A stretch of DNA of 12,369 nucleotides, taken from Verrucomicrobiota bacterium (lineage in GTDB: Bacteria; Verrucomicrobiota; Verrucomicrobiia; Limisphaerales; AV2). The notes under the pieces are model-generated. The model searched no databases. It worked only from the letters and a program-made list of their open reading frames with translations, and was not told where the DNA came from. Of the stretch, positions 1 to 7,349 are shown piece after piece. Location: positions 2,235-14,603 of the forward strand of contig QHPW01000270.1 of the NCBI GenBank assembly GCA_003219675.1. Reading direction: 5' to 3'. Made by a program: the position numbers and the translations under genes. The first letter of the stretch is position 1, and each line of letters begins with the position of its first letter.

Positions 1-2340
1 CGCCCAGCGCACGACGCCGCTGATCTGCGGCAGGTTGAATTTCCAGTAAGTGAATGGTCCGCCGGAGATTTCAAAGCGCAGGTCCGAATGTTTGCCCTGG
101 CGCGCCTCCACCCAGCCGCTGACACGCGCCGTCGGCGGCGTCACGAACGTGTATGGGCTCAATACCCTTTCGGTCTGGGGCCCGATTGCGTGAGTGATGA
201 GTTTCGGATCCATGGTGCTGACTGCGTTGGTAAGATAGACCGCCTGAGCCACGAGGTCGTAACCGACGCCCGATGCTGACACCATCGGCCCTCCGCTTCG
301 AATCATCACATCCGTCGCCGTCACAAAGCGGTTGGTGGATTGAACAGCCGCCGACAGCGCGCTGACCGGCACCTCGCGAAACACAAAGTTTGTCGCGCTC
401 ACCCGGGCGATGGCTCCGAATTTCTCCGGGTCCCGCCACTGTCCCCAGACGTCGGCTTCGACGAGCGGCGGCTCGTGGAACTGAAAGTAGTCGAACACCC
501 TGGGAGGCTGCCCCTCGAACAACGGTTTCAAGGCCAACGGATCGATCTGACTGCGGAGCTTGAAATGATAATCGTGGCTTTGAATGTCGGAAGTGTGGGC
601 AAACTCGATCCCGCCTTCCGGACGCGTCGCGACGAAGTCCGGCAGTTGCCAGACGAAGTTGGAGAACCCGAAATGCGATCGGGCGGAGGAGACCGGCACG
701 CCGCGAAACGCGGCCTCACCGGTCTGGAGTTTGCCCTCGAGCTGAAGCGTCGGCAGCACTTCGGCGCGCCAGCGGGGATGCGTGTTGGTCCAGGCGGGCA
801 GGATCAGCCGGGCCTGGGCGCTGATCCTGGGCGGTTCGGTCCAACTGAATTGGCCGAGCCATTGCCGCGTGTATGGCGTGAGCAACGGTTCGATTTTATG
901 CAGGTCGAAATCGAAGCTGCTTTCCGCTCGCGTCTCGCGCGTGACAGCGTGAACTCTGGCTGAAGCCTCAAGGTAGCGGCCATAGAGGCAGGCGCGGATT
1001 TGTTGAATGGCCAACTCCGGCGCGCGCCATCGTCCTGCCATGGAAATCTCGTCCACAAGCACGTTGGTCAGCGAGGCTCCGTCGGCCTCGGAGGGAGCAT
1101 GGGTCGCGACGCGCGTCGCATGACCGTTGAGCTGAAAATGCTGCGCCTCCCCCCAACGCGAGTGCGGTCTTTCCACCGCCCACTGCCAGTCGGTCTGCAA
1201 CGGCAGCAGGCTGTCCGGCGAGTGAATCAATTGCGCGGTGAGATGGTTGGTCCCAAGTTGGAACCATTCCGACCGCAGCACACTTGAATCGAGCGTCAGT
1301 TCGGTTCTCAACAAGCCAGAGCCATCCGGGGATTGAAGCGCATGTCCGCTGAAGCGCGCGTGGGGGACCTGGCCCCAGGGCGCGCCCAGGCCGGACAACT
1401 CCCAGTCGAGTTTCACTTCCGAAGGCAGTGAATTGGTGAGGGCCTGCGCCCAATGAACGTAGAACCGGCTGAGCTTCGCCTCTCCCCATGGCGTGCGTGT
1501 GTCGTCCAGTTGAAGTTTCAATTCGGATTCGCCGACGCGGCTTCCGGCCGAGGGCCGATTCAGCTTCGCAATCAACAATAATTTTTCAAATGTGCCCCAG
1601 GCGGTATCGGCGCCGCGCGCGTCGAACCGGAGGTCCGCGGTGATGCCGGCCGGCTCGCGCGCGTCGCCACGCAGGCTCAAACGGATTTCCGGGGGCCGGC
1701 TGAACCGCATTTGGCGGGCGACCTTCACCCCCTGTCGCAACCGCGTTTGCCAAAACCCGGGCGGCTGGTTCGTGGCCCGTTTGAACTGCCAGTTGCGAAC
1801 CGCCGACGCATTGGCAAGCACGCCAGAGAGATTGACTCGCGCGCCGAGGCAAAACGCTTCAAAATGGTCGAGCTTCCACTGGTCGTTGGGGAGGAGACGA
1901 AGTTCGGTCATGATGTTGTTCAGGATGAGTGGCTCCGGCGGTTCGTTGGTGGCCACCAGGGGCAAAACCAGCCTGCCATCATGGAGCATCAGCGAGTTGA
2001 CCTGGAAATGCAGCTTGTGCAGCGCCGCGCGGTCGAGTTTGAGGTCCGCTTCGCCAATGGAAAGGTGCGGTCCTGAGGGATCGTCGGCGCGGCCCAGGCT
2101 GACGTTCTCCGCGACCAGCCCGTGATACCAACGAAGCCGCATGCGGGTGAATTCGAGCACAACGCCGCGGGCGCGCAGTTCGGACACCAACCGTGCCTTG
2201 AGAAATTCCGGCAGACCGACGCGGTTCAGGTAAGTCAGGCTCCCCAACAAAAGCAAAACCAGAAAAAGCAGGCTGATCCGGCACCAGCGGAAGCCGCGTC
2301 GAAATCGCCGCCAGAATCCTTGCTTGGCGCTCGGCGGCAT
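1..2340 (-). CDS. AsmA-like membrane-anchored envelope protein (3' end outside window)
   Basis: The frame is open from an ATG at 2340 to the window edge: at least 780 codons, no stop, C-terminus missing. The N-terminus is basic (residues 1-21, many Arg), followed by one membrane helix at about 21-38 (RISLLFLVLLLLGSLTYL); the rest would be periplasmic. The body is beta-rich and repetitive. In the last 300 residues a unit recurs: a Pro/Leu-rich lead (LLTPYTRQW, LKPLFEGQPP, VLSPYTFVTPP), then an A-x-x-W segment, then an F-R-x-V-P-V-S motif (708-688 and 381-361). One membrane anchor plus long beta repeats is typical of AsmA/TamB-type proteins, which in the known cases affect outer-membrane assembly or lipid transport; applying that here is inference. 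The start lies 1 bp after the stop of the upstream DUF4340 gene, so translation is probably coupled. Could alternatively be an unclassified repeat protein. Confidence 0.75.
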   Translation of the reverse strand, partial: MPPSAKQGFWRRFRRGFRWCRISLLFLVLLLLGSLTYLNRVGLPEFLKARLVSELRARGVVLEFTRMRLRWYHGLVAENVSLGRADDPSGPHLSIGEADLKLDRAALHKLHFQVNSLMLHDGRLVLPLVATNEPPEPLILNNIMTELRLLPNDQWKLDHFEAFCLGARVNLSGVLANASAVRNWQFKRATNQPPGFWQTRLRQGVKVARQMRFSRPPEIRLSLRGDAREPAGITADLRFDARGADTAWGTFEKLLLIAKLNRPSAGSRVGESELKLQLDDTRTPWGEAKLSRFYVHWAQALTNSLPSEVKLDWELSGLGAPWGQVPHARFSGHALQSPDGSGLLRTELTLDSSVLRSEWFQLGTNHLTAQLIHSPDSLLPLQTDWQWAVERPHSRWGEAQHFQLNGHATRVATHAPSEADGASLTNVLVDEISMAGRWRAPELAIQQIRACLYGRYLEASARVHAVTRETRAESSFDFDLHKIEPLLTPYTRQWLGQFSWTEPPRISAQARLILPAWTNTHPRWRAEVLPTLQLEGKLQTGEAAFRGVPVSSARSHFGFSNFVWQLPDFVATRPEGGIEFAHTSDIQSHDYHFKLRSQIDPLALKPLFEGQPPRVFDYFQFHEPPLVEADVWGQWRDPEKFGAIARVSATNFVFREVPVSALSAAVQSTNRFVTATDVMIRSGGPMVSASGVGYDLVAQAVYLTNAVSTMDPKLITHAIGPQTERVLSPYTFVTPPTARVSGWVEARQGKHSDLRFEISGGPFTYWKFNLPQISGVVRWA

Positions 2341-2341
2341 A

Positions 2342-4153
2342 TCATGGAGCGGCGCCGACCGACCCGATCAGACTTCGCACCACCTCGCTGTAAGCGTTGT
2401 AGATTTTGAAGGGACATTCAAACAGCGTCCGTTCGGCGTCCAGGTCCACCAGCGCGTACGGGCCGCCCGATATGGATGGGCCTCCAAATTCCAATGTCAA
2501 CGTCTGGATTTTGTCGCCATGGTTCACGTCGATCGACAGTTTGTGCGGCGGGTCGGTGAAACCGTATCGAGCCGGATCCACATTCCCGCGCGCAATCCAG
2601 GCCCTGGACCACAACTGGCCAAGGCGGAACATTGCTTCCTCAAGCGCGAACGCGTTCACGATCCCCTGCGAGCCTTCGGCGAACCTCCAAATGCCGTCGC
2701 CATTGCGCTGGAGTTTGTAGGTTTTCCCTTTGAACTCGATGGTCACACCTGCCACCTGATTGGTCGTGAAATTCCAGACGCGCCGGTCGCGCAATTCAAA
2801 GGCTGCCACCGGCAACGGGAGATCCTCTTTTTCTTCGAGCCGCGTCGTATAGACGGAGTTTTCGTCCGAGCGCCGGACAAAAACTTTGTCTTCTTTGTTC
2901 GTGCCGAAATCAATCCGGGCGATCAACTGGTTCGTGCCGCCGGCATCCGGCCCCTTCAAGGCGTACTGCCGTTTGGGCGGCGACAGGCCGTAGCTGGGCA
3001 AATCCTCGGCGGTGACAACTTCCTTGACCAGATCGACGATTTGCAGCGAGTTCAGGCGCTTGAAGAACCCCTGCACCAGGGCCGGGTCGGCCGGAGCGTT
3101 GAACGGGTGGACGATGCGCCACGTGCCGTTGGCCTGTTTCTCCAAAGCGAACGCTTCCGCGGCGCGCACCTCGATCCGGTTCACTGCCGTCGGCGCGAAT
3201 TCGATCAGCCGCTTGTCGAGGAAGTCCGTGTACGGAGCGCGCAACTCATCGGCCAGCAGCCTGGGAACCGTCACGATCATCGGATAATTCGAGCGCCAGG
3301 CATAGACCTGCCCTGGATTGTTCGTGGGACTCCTGCCGAACCCGACCGTCAACACGTTGTTCGTTCCCCGGCCAAAAGCCAGCATCACTTCCGGCGTCTG
3401 CAATCCATAAGGCTCAAGGTCGCTGCCCGGCGAGTCGCTGACGAACTGGCCGACCCGCGCGTTCTGCAACTTCTGCAGGAGTTGCTGGAGCAGGCTGTTG
3501 TCCGCGCGCGCCGGGCGCGGATCGGTCAGACGCCACAGGTGGTTGGAGGGGTCGCGCTCCACGTTGAACCACCTCTGGCCCTCGCGAGTGCCCGCTCGAA
3601 CCTGGAGCCGGTCAAATTTCAGACCGGACAGATTCAAGAACATCGGGTCACGCCAGTCCGTCGCCGATGCCGGCAAACGATCCAGCAGCGCCGATTCCGT
3701 AACATAGACGCCGTCTGAACCCACCTGTTGCAAATAAAGCATTTCGCCGATCTGCGTTTTCGCACCGAGCCGAAGCCGGAGCTTTTTCTGCCCTTGTTGA
3801 ATGATCGCCGTCGCCTGGGGCTCCTCCAACCCGATGTATGCGCGCCGATTGAGTGAATGGAACAAGTCCAGCCAGTTTTCAATCACCGTGGACTGCGCCG
3901 GGTAGTTCGGCCGCGTCAGCCACCACTGGTCGTTTGTGCGGTCAACGTGGATGACCTGGTCAACGTGGATGACCCCGTTCGACCGGAGGAAAATATCCAC
4001 GCTGGTCACCTTCGCGGCATCGAAGTCCGGAAACAGTTTCATCTTCCGCTCCGCCCGTTGTTGAGTATCGAGGGTGTGGCGTTCGAAGACGAAAATGTAG
4101 GCGAAGACGCCCAGCGCCAGGACGGTCAAATAAAATGTGCGTTTGGAATTCAT
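2342..4153 (-). CDS. DUF4340 repeat protein, membrane-anchored, Gld-type ABC operon
   Basis: 603 residues. One N-terminal membrane helix (about 6-23, FYLTVLALGVFAYIFVF) with a long extracytoplasmic part. The body is built of four related units starting near residues 48, 178, 323 and 467. Each has a V-x-x-I/L-x-V strand, a W-R/W-L strand (W78, W207, W345, W489), then a helix with L-x-x-L; units 2-4 end in a YGL/YGF-x-x-P turn (249-253, 388-392, 530-535). This pattern fits DUF4340, a family known mainly from its place beside GldG-like ABC auxiliary proteins; its biochemical role is unknown. The start is 21 bp downstream of the out-of-frame GldG remnant, without a clear Shine-Dalgarno, and its stop is 1 bp before the AsmA-like start. 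Residues 61-71 contain an in-frame duplication (VIHVDQ-VIHVD). ATG start chosen because the membrane helix follows directly. Confidence 0.85.
   Translation of the reverse strand: MNSKRTFYLTVLALGVFAYIFVFERHTLDTQQRAERKMKLFPDFDAAKVTSVDIFLRSNGVIHVDQVIHVDRTNDQWWLTRPNYPAQSTVIENWLDLFHSLNRRAYIGLEEPQATAIIQQGQKKLRLRLGAKTQIGEMLYLQQVGSDGVYVTESALLDRLPASATDWRDPMFLNLSGLKFDRLQVRAGTREGQRWFNVERDPSNHLWRLTDPRPARADNSLLQQLLQKLQNARVGQFVSDSPGSDLEPYGLQTPEVMLAFGRGTNNVLTVGFGRSPTNNPGQVYAWRSNYPMIVTVPRLLADELRAPYTDFLDKRLIEFAPTAVNRIEVRAAEAFALEKQANGTWRIVHPFNAPADPALVQGFFKRLNSLQIVDLVKEVVTAEDLPSYGLSPPKRQYALKGPDAGGTNQLIARIDFGTNKEDKVFVRRSDENSVYTTRLEEKEDLPLPVAAFELRDRRVWNFTTNQVAGVTIEFKGKTYKLQRNGDGIWRFAEGSQGIVNAFALEEAMFRLGQLWSRAWIARGNVDPARYGFTDPPHKLSIDVNHGDKIQTLTLEFGGPSISGGPYALVDLDAERTLFECPFKIYNAYSEVVRSLIGSVGAAP
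3940..3975. repeat. 18-bp in-frame tandem duplication inside the DUF4340 gene
   Basis: GGTCAACGTGGATGACCT occurs at 3940-3957 and again at 3958-3975 with only the last base changed (T to C). On the coding strand it duplicates six codons, giving VIHVDQ followed by VIHVDR. The near identity suggests a recent slippage or duplication event that kept the frame. Confidence 0.9.
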
Positions 4154-4174
4154 GCCGGCAATTCAGCGCATCCA

Positions 4175-4441
4175 TCAGCGGCGTCGGCGCGCCCACACCC
4201 CCAATCCCAGCAACAGAACTCCCCCGGGCATTCCCGCCAGCAAAATCCAGCGCGCCGCCGTCATCTGCGTTTGGGTTATGGAGATTTTGTACTCACGAAT
4301 CGGCCGGGGGCTGATCGCCAGCAGTTGGGAGCGGTCCAGCAGCCAGTTAACCGCCAGACTTGCAAAATCCCGATTGGCTGCGGTCCGCAGCGACGCCGGG
4401 AATGGCGCCTTTTTCCACCGCCACCGCCAGCGGGATTGCAC
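4175..4441 (-). pseudogene. Out-of-frame C-terminus of the GldG-like gene
   Basis: This frame, +1 relative to the GldG-like frame, encodes NRDFASLAVNWLLDRSQLL, then a stretch to PRPIREYKI and a membrane helix (about ILLAGMPGGVLLLGLGVW) with a basic tail ARRRR, ending at TGA 4177-4175. That is the expected C-terminal end of the protein encoded just upstream. The first 20 or so codons of this frame (Arg/Trp-rich) are only the shadow of the other frame, so it is not an independent gene; the genuine part begins near 4390. Family members, as I recall them, carry a strand with a G-D-S/D-x-F-x-x-N motif between the VEKG...GV segment and the NRDF segment. That stretch is absent here, which points to a deletion of roughly 20-25 codons plus a frame change rather than a single-base error. 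Confidence 0.75.
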
Positions 4442-5573
4442 CGTTGGTCGCCCCGCCTGCCTCTCGTCCGTGTTCGCTGGTGAAGGCCAGCTCCATGACC
4501 TTGGCCGTGTCCGCCGTCCGTGAGGCTCCCGTCAGTTGCCGCACCGCGCGGGGCAGAGCGATGTCCACTCGCGAGCCCACCAGCGGCCGAACGATTGAAT
4601 GCTGGCCAAAGGTGCTGACGAACAAGACCGGGTCCTGGCCGGCTTTGGCCTGTGTTCCGTCGGTGACTGGCCGGTCGCCGATCTCGACGCCCCAGTTGGC
4701 CAGGACTTTTTCCAGCCCCGTCTTTGCGACTCCGCCGAACAGCGGGTTCATCAGCAGGATAAACGCACGCCCGCCGTGGTTCAAATAATCGTCAATCTTC
4801 TCCAGTTCCTGCTGAGACAATTTGTGGCGCGGACCGGCAACGATGAGCAACTGGCAATCAGCCGGCACGTTGTTGGTCAGCAGCGAAAGTTGCCCGGCGG
4901 AAATGTATTTGTCCTCCAACACCCGGGTAAACTTGAAATAGCCGAAGGTGTCGTCCTCGCTGGTTGGATCGTGCTCGCCGTTTCCCTGTAAAAAATAAGC
5001 CCGGAACGGCGGATCGGTAACCCCGATGATTTTCGAGGTGAAGATTTGTTCCCCCTTGAAGCTGGTGCGTTTGGCCTCCCCACCCGCCCACACGCCCGAC
5101 AGATCGTAATCGGCCAGCTCCCTTTCGTGCACCACCTGGAACTTGCCGTTGCTGTCGAAGATCACAAAATTCTCGTCCATCGGAGAGGAGAGTTTATACT
5201 GGGTCTTGATCCACGCGGCGCGCCCCGGCGCGTTGAGGTAATCCACAAATTCAACATCCAGCTTCGGACAGGCCGGACGATACTCATTGATCAGTCCTTT
5301 GACCGAACCGAACAACGCGTTCTGCGGGTCGAAAAAGACGATCACCTTCACCTGGTTGGTGAGCCCGTCGAGCATTTTCAGTGTCAACGGCGAAAGCCGG
5401 AACCGCTCATCGGCCATCCACTGATATCGTTTGAAATGCCGGCCGGCGAGGTAATTCACCATCAGGACCAGGGCCAGCAGCGCCGCGCACGAAGCCAGCA
5501 CATCCAGGCCAATGGTCCATTTTCTGGCGGCGGAAAAACTGGTCTGATGGGAAGAAGGGTTCGCCATGTTCAC
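4347..5573 (-). CDS. GldG-like ABC-transporter auxiliary protein, interrupted by frameshift
   Basis: 408 codons. Membrane helix at about 21-43, then a long extracytoplasmic domain of the GldG_ABC_transp type: FRLSPLTLKMLDGL (58-71), a strand-rich VKVIVFFDP (75-83), FLQGNGEHD (194-202), and a QLLIVAGPRHKLSQQE / GGRAFILLMNP region (241-277). Family proteins end in a second helix with a short basic tail; here that end lies in another frame (4175-4441), and this frame stops at TAA 4349-4347 after VEKGAIPGVAADR plus about nine unrelated residues. Start: a GTG at 5573 overlaps the permease stop by 4 bp (GTGA); an in-frame ATG at 5567 has GGAA six bases upstream and is the better start. GldG partners GldA/GldF in gliding bacteria, but homologous clusters occur widely in non-gliders with unknown cargo. 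Either a pseudogene or a sequence error; the upstream part is intact. Confidence 0.8.
   Translation of the reverse strand: MNMANPSSHQTSFSAARKWTIGLDVLASCAALLALVLMVNYLAGRHFKRYQWMADERFRLSPLTLKMLDGLTNQVKVIVFFDPQNALFGSVKGLINEYRPACPKLDVEFVDYLNAPGRAAWIKTQYKLSSPMDENFVIFDSNGKFQVVHERELADYDLSGVWAGGEAKRTSFKGEQIFTSKIIGVTDPPFRAYFLQGNGEHDPTSEDDTFGYFKFTRVLEDKYISAGQLSLLTNNVPADCQLLIVAGPRHKLSQQELEKIDDYLNHGGRAFILLMNPLFGGVAKTGLEKVLANWGVEIGDRPVTDGTQAKAGQDPVLFVSTFGQHSIVRPLVGSRVDIALPRAVRQLTGASRTADTAKVMELAFTSEHGREAGGATNGAIPLAVAVEKGAIPGVAADRSQSGFCKSGG
4377..4391. repeat. Perfect 15-bp palindrome at the GldG frameshift junction
   Basis: GCTGCGG-T-CCGCAGC, seven-base arms around a single central base. It falls where the coding frame moves from the N-terminal to the C-terminal part of the GldG-like protein. 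Such a structure could mark a deletion endpoint or a place where sequencing or assembly failed. Confidence 0.7.
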
Positions 5574-6328
5574 TTCCAGCGGCGGCTTTCCACCACCTTC
5601 AACGTCAGAAACAAAAACAAAACCGTCAGGCTCAGATAAAAAACAATGTGACGGGTGTCCACAAAACCCCGGGCAAAGTCCTCCATGTGTTCAACCAGCG
5701 AAATGTACGAAAACACTTTGGCGGCCCAGTCCGCCGACGGCGCAGGCACGAGCGAGCGCAGGCTCAGCACGAACAGCCCCAGACCGATCACAAAACTGAT
5801 CATCGCCGCGATGATCTGGCTGCGCGTCAAAGCCGACGCAAAGCAACCCATGGACATGTAAAGGCAACCGATCAGCGCGATGCCGAAAAACGTGCTCGTC
5901 GTCGTCCAGGGATCCAGAACCGTCGGCTCCCGGGTGAGATAGCGCACGACCGCGATGCAACCAAACAACGGCAGCCAGGTCAGAATATAAAACAGCATCG
6001 TGCCCGTAAACTTGGCCAGGACCACCTGCCAGTCCTTCACCGGCGTCGTCATCAGCGTCTCGTAAGTGCCCGACCATTTTTCAAACGCGAAGGAGCGCAT
6101 CGTGATCACCGGCGCGGTCAGCAGCAGAATCAGCCAGAAGTAGAACGTGCCGTAAAACAACTCGGTCAGCGGCGCCACCACGCCATGCGGGTCGTTGTTG
6201 AGCGAGGACAACATGCCGGTGAAACTGAACCCCAGCAGCAACAGCACCGACGCAATGATCACGTAACCGGTCAGCGAGATGAAAAAGCCGCCCAGCTCGC
6301 GCCGGACCAATGTCAGATACGCCCGCAT
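5570..6328 (-). CDS. ABC-2 type permease (GldF-like)
   Basis: 252 residues, six predicted membrane helices at about 18-40, 57-76, 107-128, 147-168, 173-195 and 228-246, the usual layout of a single-domain ABC-2 permease. The segment SFAFEKWSGTYETLMTTPV (about 79-97), after helix 2, matches the conserved E-x-x-x-G-T-x-E-x-L-x-x-x-P coupling motif of this family, which contacts the ATPase. It would form the membrane channel of an exporter driven by the ATPase encoded just upstream. Start ATG 6328 overlaps the ATPase stop by one base (TGATG) and its stop overlaps the next gene's GTG, so the three are translationally coupled. It resembles GldF, but cargo cannot be told from sequence. Confidence 0.9.
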   Translation of the reverse strand: MRAYLTLVRRELGGFFISLTGYVIIASVLLLLGFSFTGMLSSLNNDPHGVVAPLTELFYGTFYFWLILLLTAPVITMRSFAFEKWSGTYETLMTTPVKDWQVVLAKFTGTMLFYILTWLPLFGCIAVVRYLTREPTVLDPWTTTSTFFGIALIGCLYMSMGCFASALTRSQIIAAMISFVIGLGLFVLSLRSLVPAPSADWAAKVFSYISLVEHMEDFARGFVDTRHIVFYLSLTVLFLFLTLKVVESRRWK

Positions 6329-7293
6329 CAGCGCGCTTCCTCCTCACGATCGGGCCGCGTAATGTGCACGAAAATGTCTTCGAGCGAATGCTGCGCGCGG
6401 CTCAGCTCGCGCAATTCCCAGCCGCGCGCGCGCACCTGTTCGAACACCAGCGGCCGCAGGTCCAGTCCCGACCGCGGCGTCAGCGCGCAGCGGAGATACT
6501 CGCCCTCGGAGGGCGAGATGTCGAAATACTCGATCTCGCCCATCTGCTCCCAGCAGGCGCGCAGCTCGGCCACCGGGGCGGCGATTTCCGCAATCACCTG
6601 GCCCCCGTCGCTCATGATGTTCTGCAGGTTCCGCGTCGTATCCGCCGCGAGGATTTTTCCCTGGTTCATGATCAGCACGCGATTACAGGTCATTTCCACT
6701 TCCGAAAGGATATGACTCGAGAGGAGCACCGTGTGGTGGCGCGCCAGGTCCTTGATGAGCTGACGCACCGAGCGGATTTGGTGCGGGTCCAGCCCGATCG
6801 TCGGCTCGTCCAGAATAATCAACTCCGGTTCGTGCGCCAGCGCGTCCGCCAGACCGACGCGCTGCCGGTAACCTTTGGACAAGTGGCCGATGATCCTGCG
6901 GCTCACTTCGGTCAAACCGCATTGCTGCATTACCACATCAACCCGCTCGCGGCTGCGGCCGATGCCAAGGCCTTTCAACCGCGCGCGGAACTTGAGGTAT
7001 TCACGCACCCGCATATCGAGGTGGAGCGGATTGTTCTCCGGCATGTAACCAATGCGCCTCCGCACTTCGTCGGCCTGAGTAAACACATCCAGGCCGGCGA
7101 CGCGCGCCGTGCCGGAACTCGCCGGCATGAAACACGCGAGGATACGCATCGTCGTGCTCTTGCCGGCGCCGTTCGGTCCGAGAAAACCGACGATCTCGCC
7201 GCGCCCGACGGAAAAAGTCAGACCGTCAATCGCCGGGTGGCCGGCGTAGCGCTTGGTCAGATTCTCGACCTCAATGATCAGGCCGTTGCTCAT
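6328..7293 (-). CDS. ABC transporter ATP-binding protein (GldA-like)
   Basis: 321 residues, a cytoplasmic ATPase energising the neighbouring ABC-2 permease. Visible motifs: Walker A GPNGAGKST (39-47), Q-loop position occupied by Glu in YMPENNPL (83-90; as in GldA-type ATPases, in my recollection), signature LSKGYRQRV (138-146), Walker B LIILDE (158-163), D-loop GLDP (167-170), H-loop His194 in SSHIL. All catalytic residues are present. Residues about 230-321 form the C-terminal extension common in drug- and Gld-type ATPases, ending in an SLEDIFVHIT motif. Start ATG 7293 gives the expected N-terminus (IIEVENLTKRY); no strong Shine-Dalgarno is seen. It follows the HtrA gene by 56 bp, so co-transcription with the protease is possible. 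An upstream out-of-frame ATG at 7300 is ignored. Confidence 0.94.
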   Translation of the reverse strand: MSNGLIIEVENLTKRYAGHPAIDGLTFSVGRGEIVGFLGPNGAGKSTTMRILACFMPASSGTARVAGLDVFTQADEVRRRIGYMPENNPLHLDMRVREYLKFRARLKGLGIGRSRERVDVVMQQCGLTEVSRRIIGHLSKGYRQRVGLADALAHEPELIILDEPTIGLDPHQIRSVRQLIKDLARHHTVLLSSHILSEVEMTCNRVLIMNQGKILAADTTRNLQNIMSDGGQVIAEIAAPVAELRACWEQMGEIEYFDISPSEGEYLRCALTPRSGLDLRPLVFEQVRARGWELRELSRAQHSLEDIFVHITRPDREEEAR

Positions 7294-7349
7294 GGGTCAT
7301 GGAGCCAAGTTTAGTCGAAACATGAGGAATTGAGCCATGAAAAAGTCAA

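Noticed and set aside
340..963. 207-codon plus-strand frame at the left end
   Set aside because: Lies opposite the continuous AsmA-like frame, which has a membrane anchor and internal repeats; the plus-strand product looks like shadow sequence.
2324..3718. 464-codon open frame on the plus strand
   Set aside because: It is antisense to the DUF4340 gene, has Arg/His/Gln-rich composition without domain motifs, and arises from GC-rich codon bias.
4406..4416. Programmed frameshift at the A5 run in the GldG-like gene
   Set aside because: Shifting at this run would lose the family-like GAIPGV segment, and no classical slippery heptamer in the right phase is seen; a deletion further downstream explains the data better.
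5648..7314. Long plus-strand frames opposite the ABC genes
   Set aside because: They mirror clearly functional ATPase and permease genes with intact motifs, and their own translations are Arg/His/Gln-rich.
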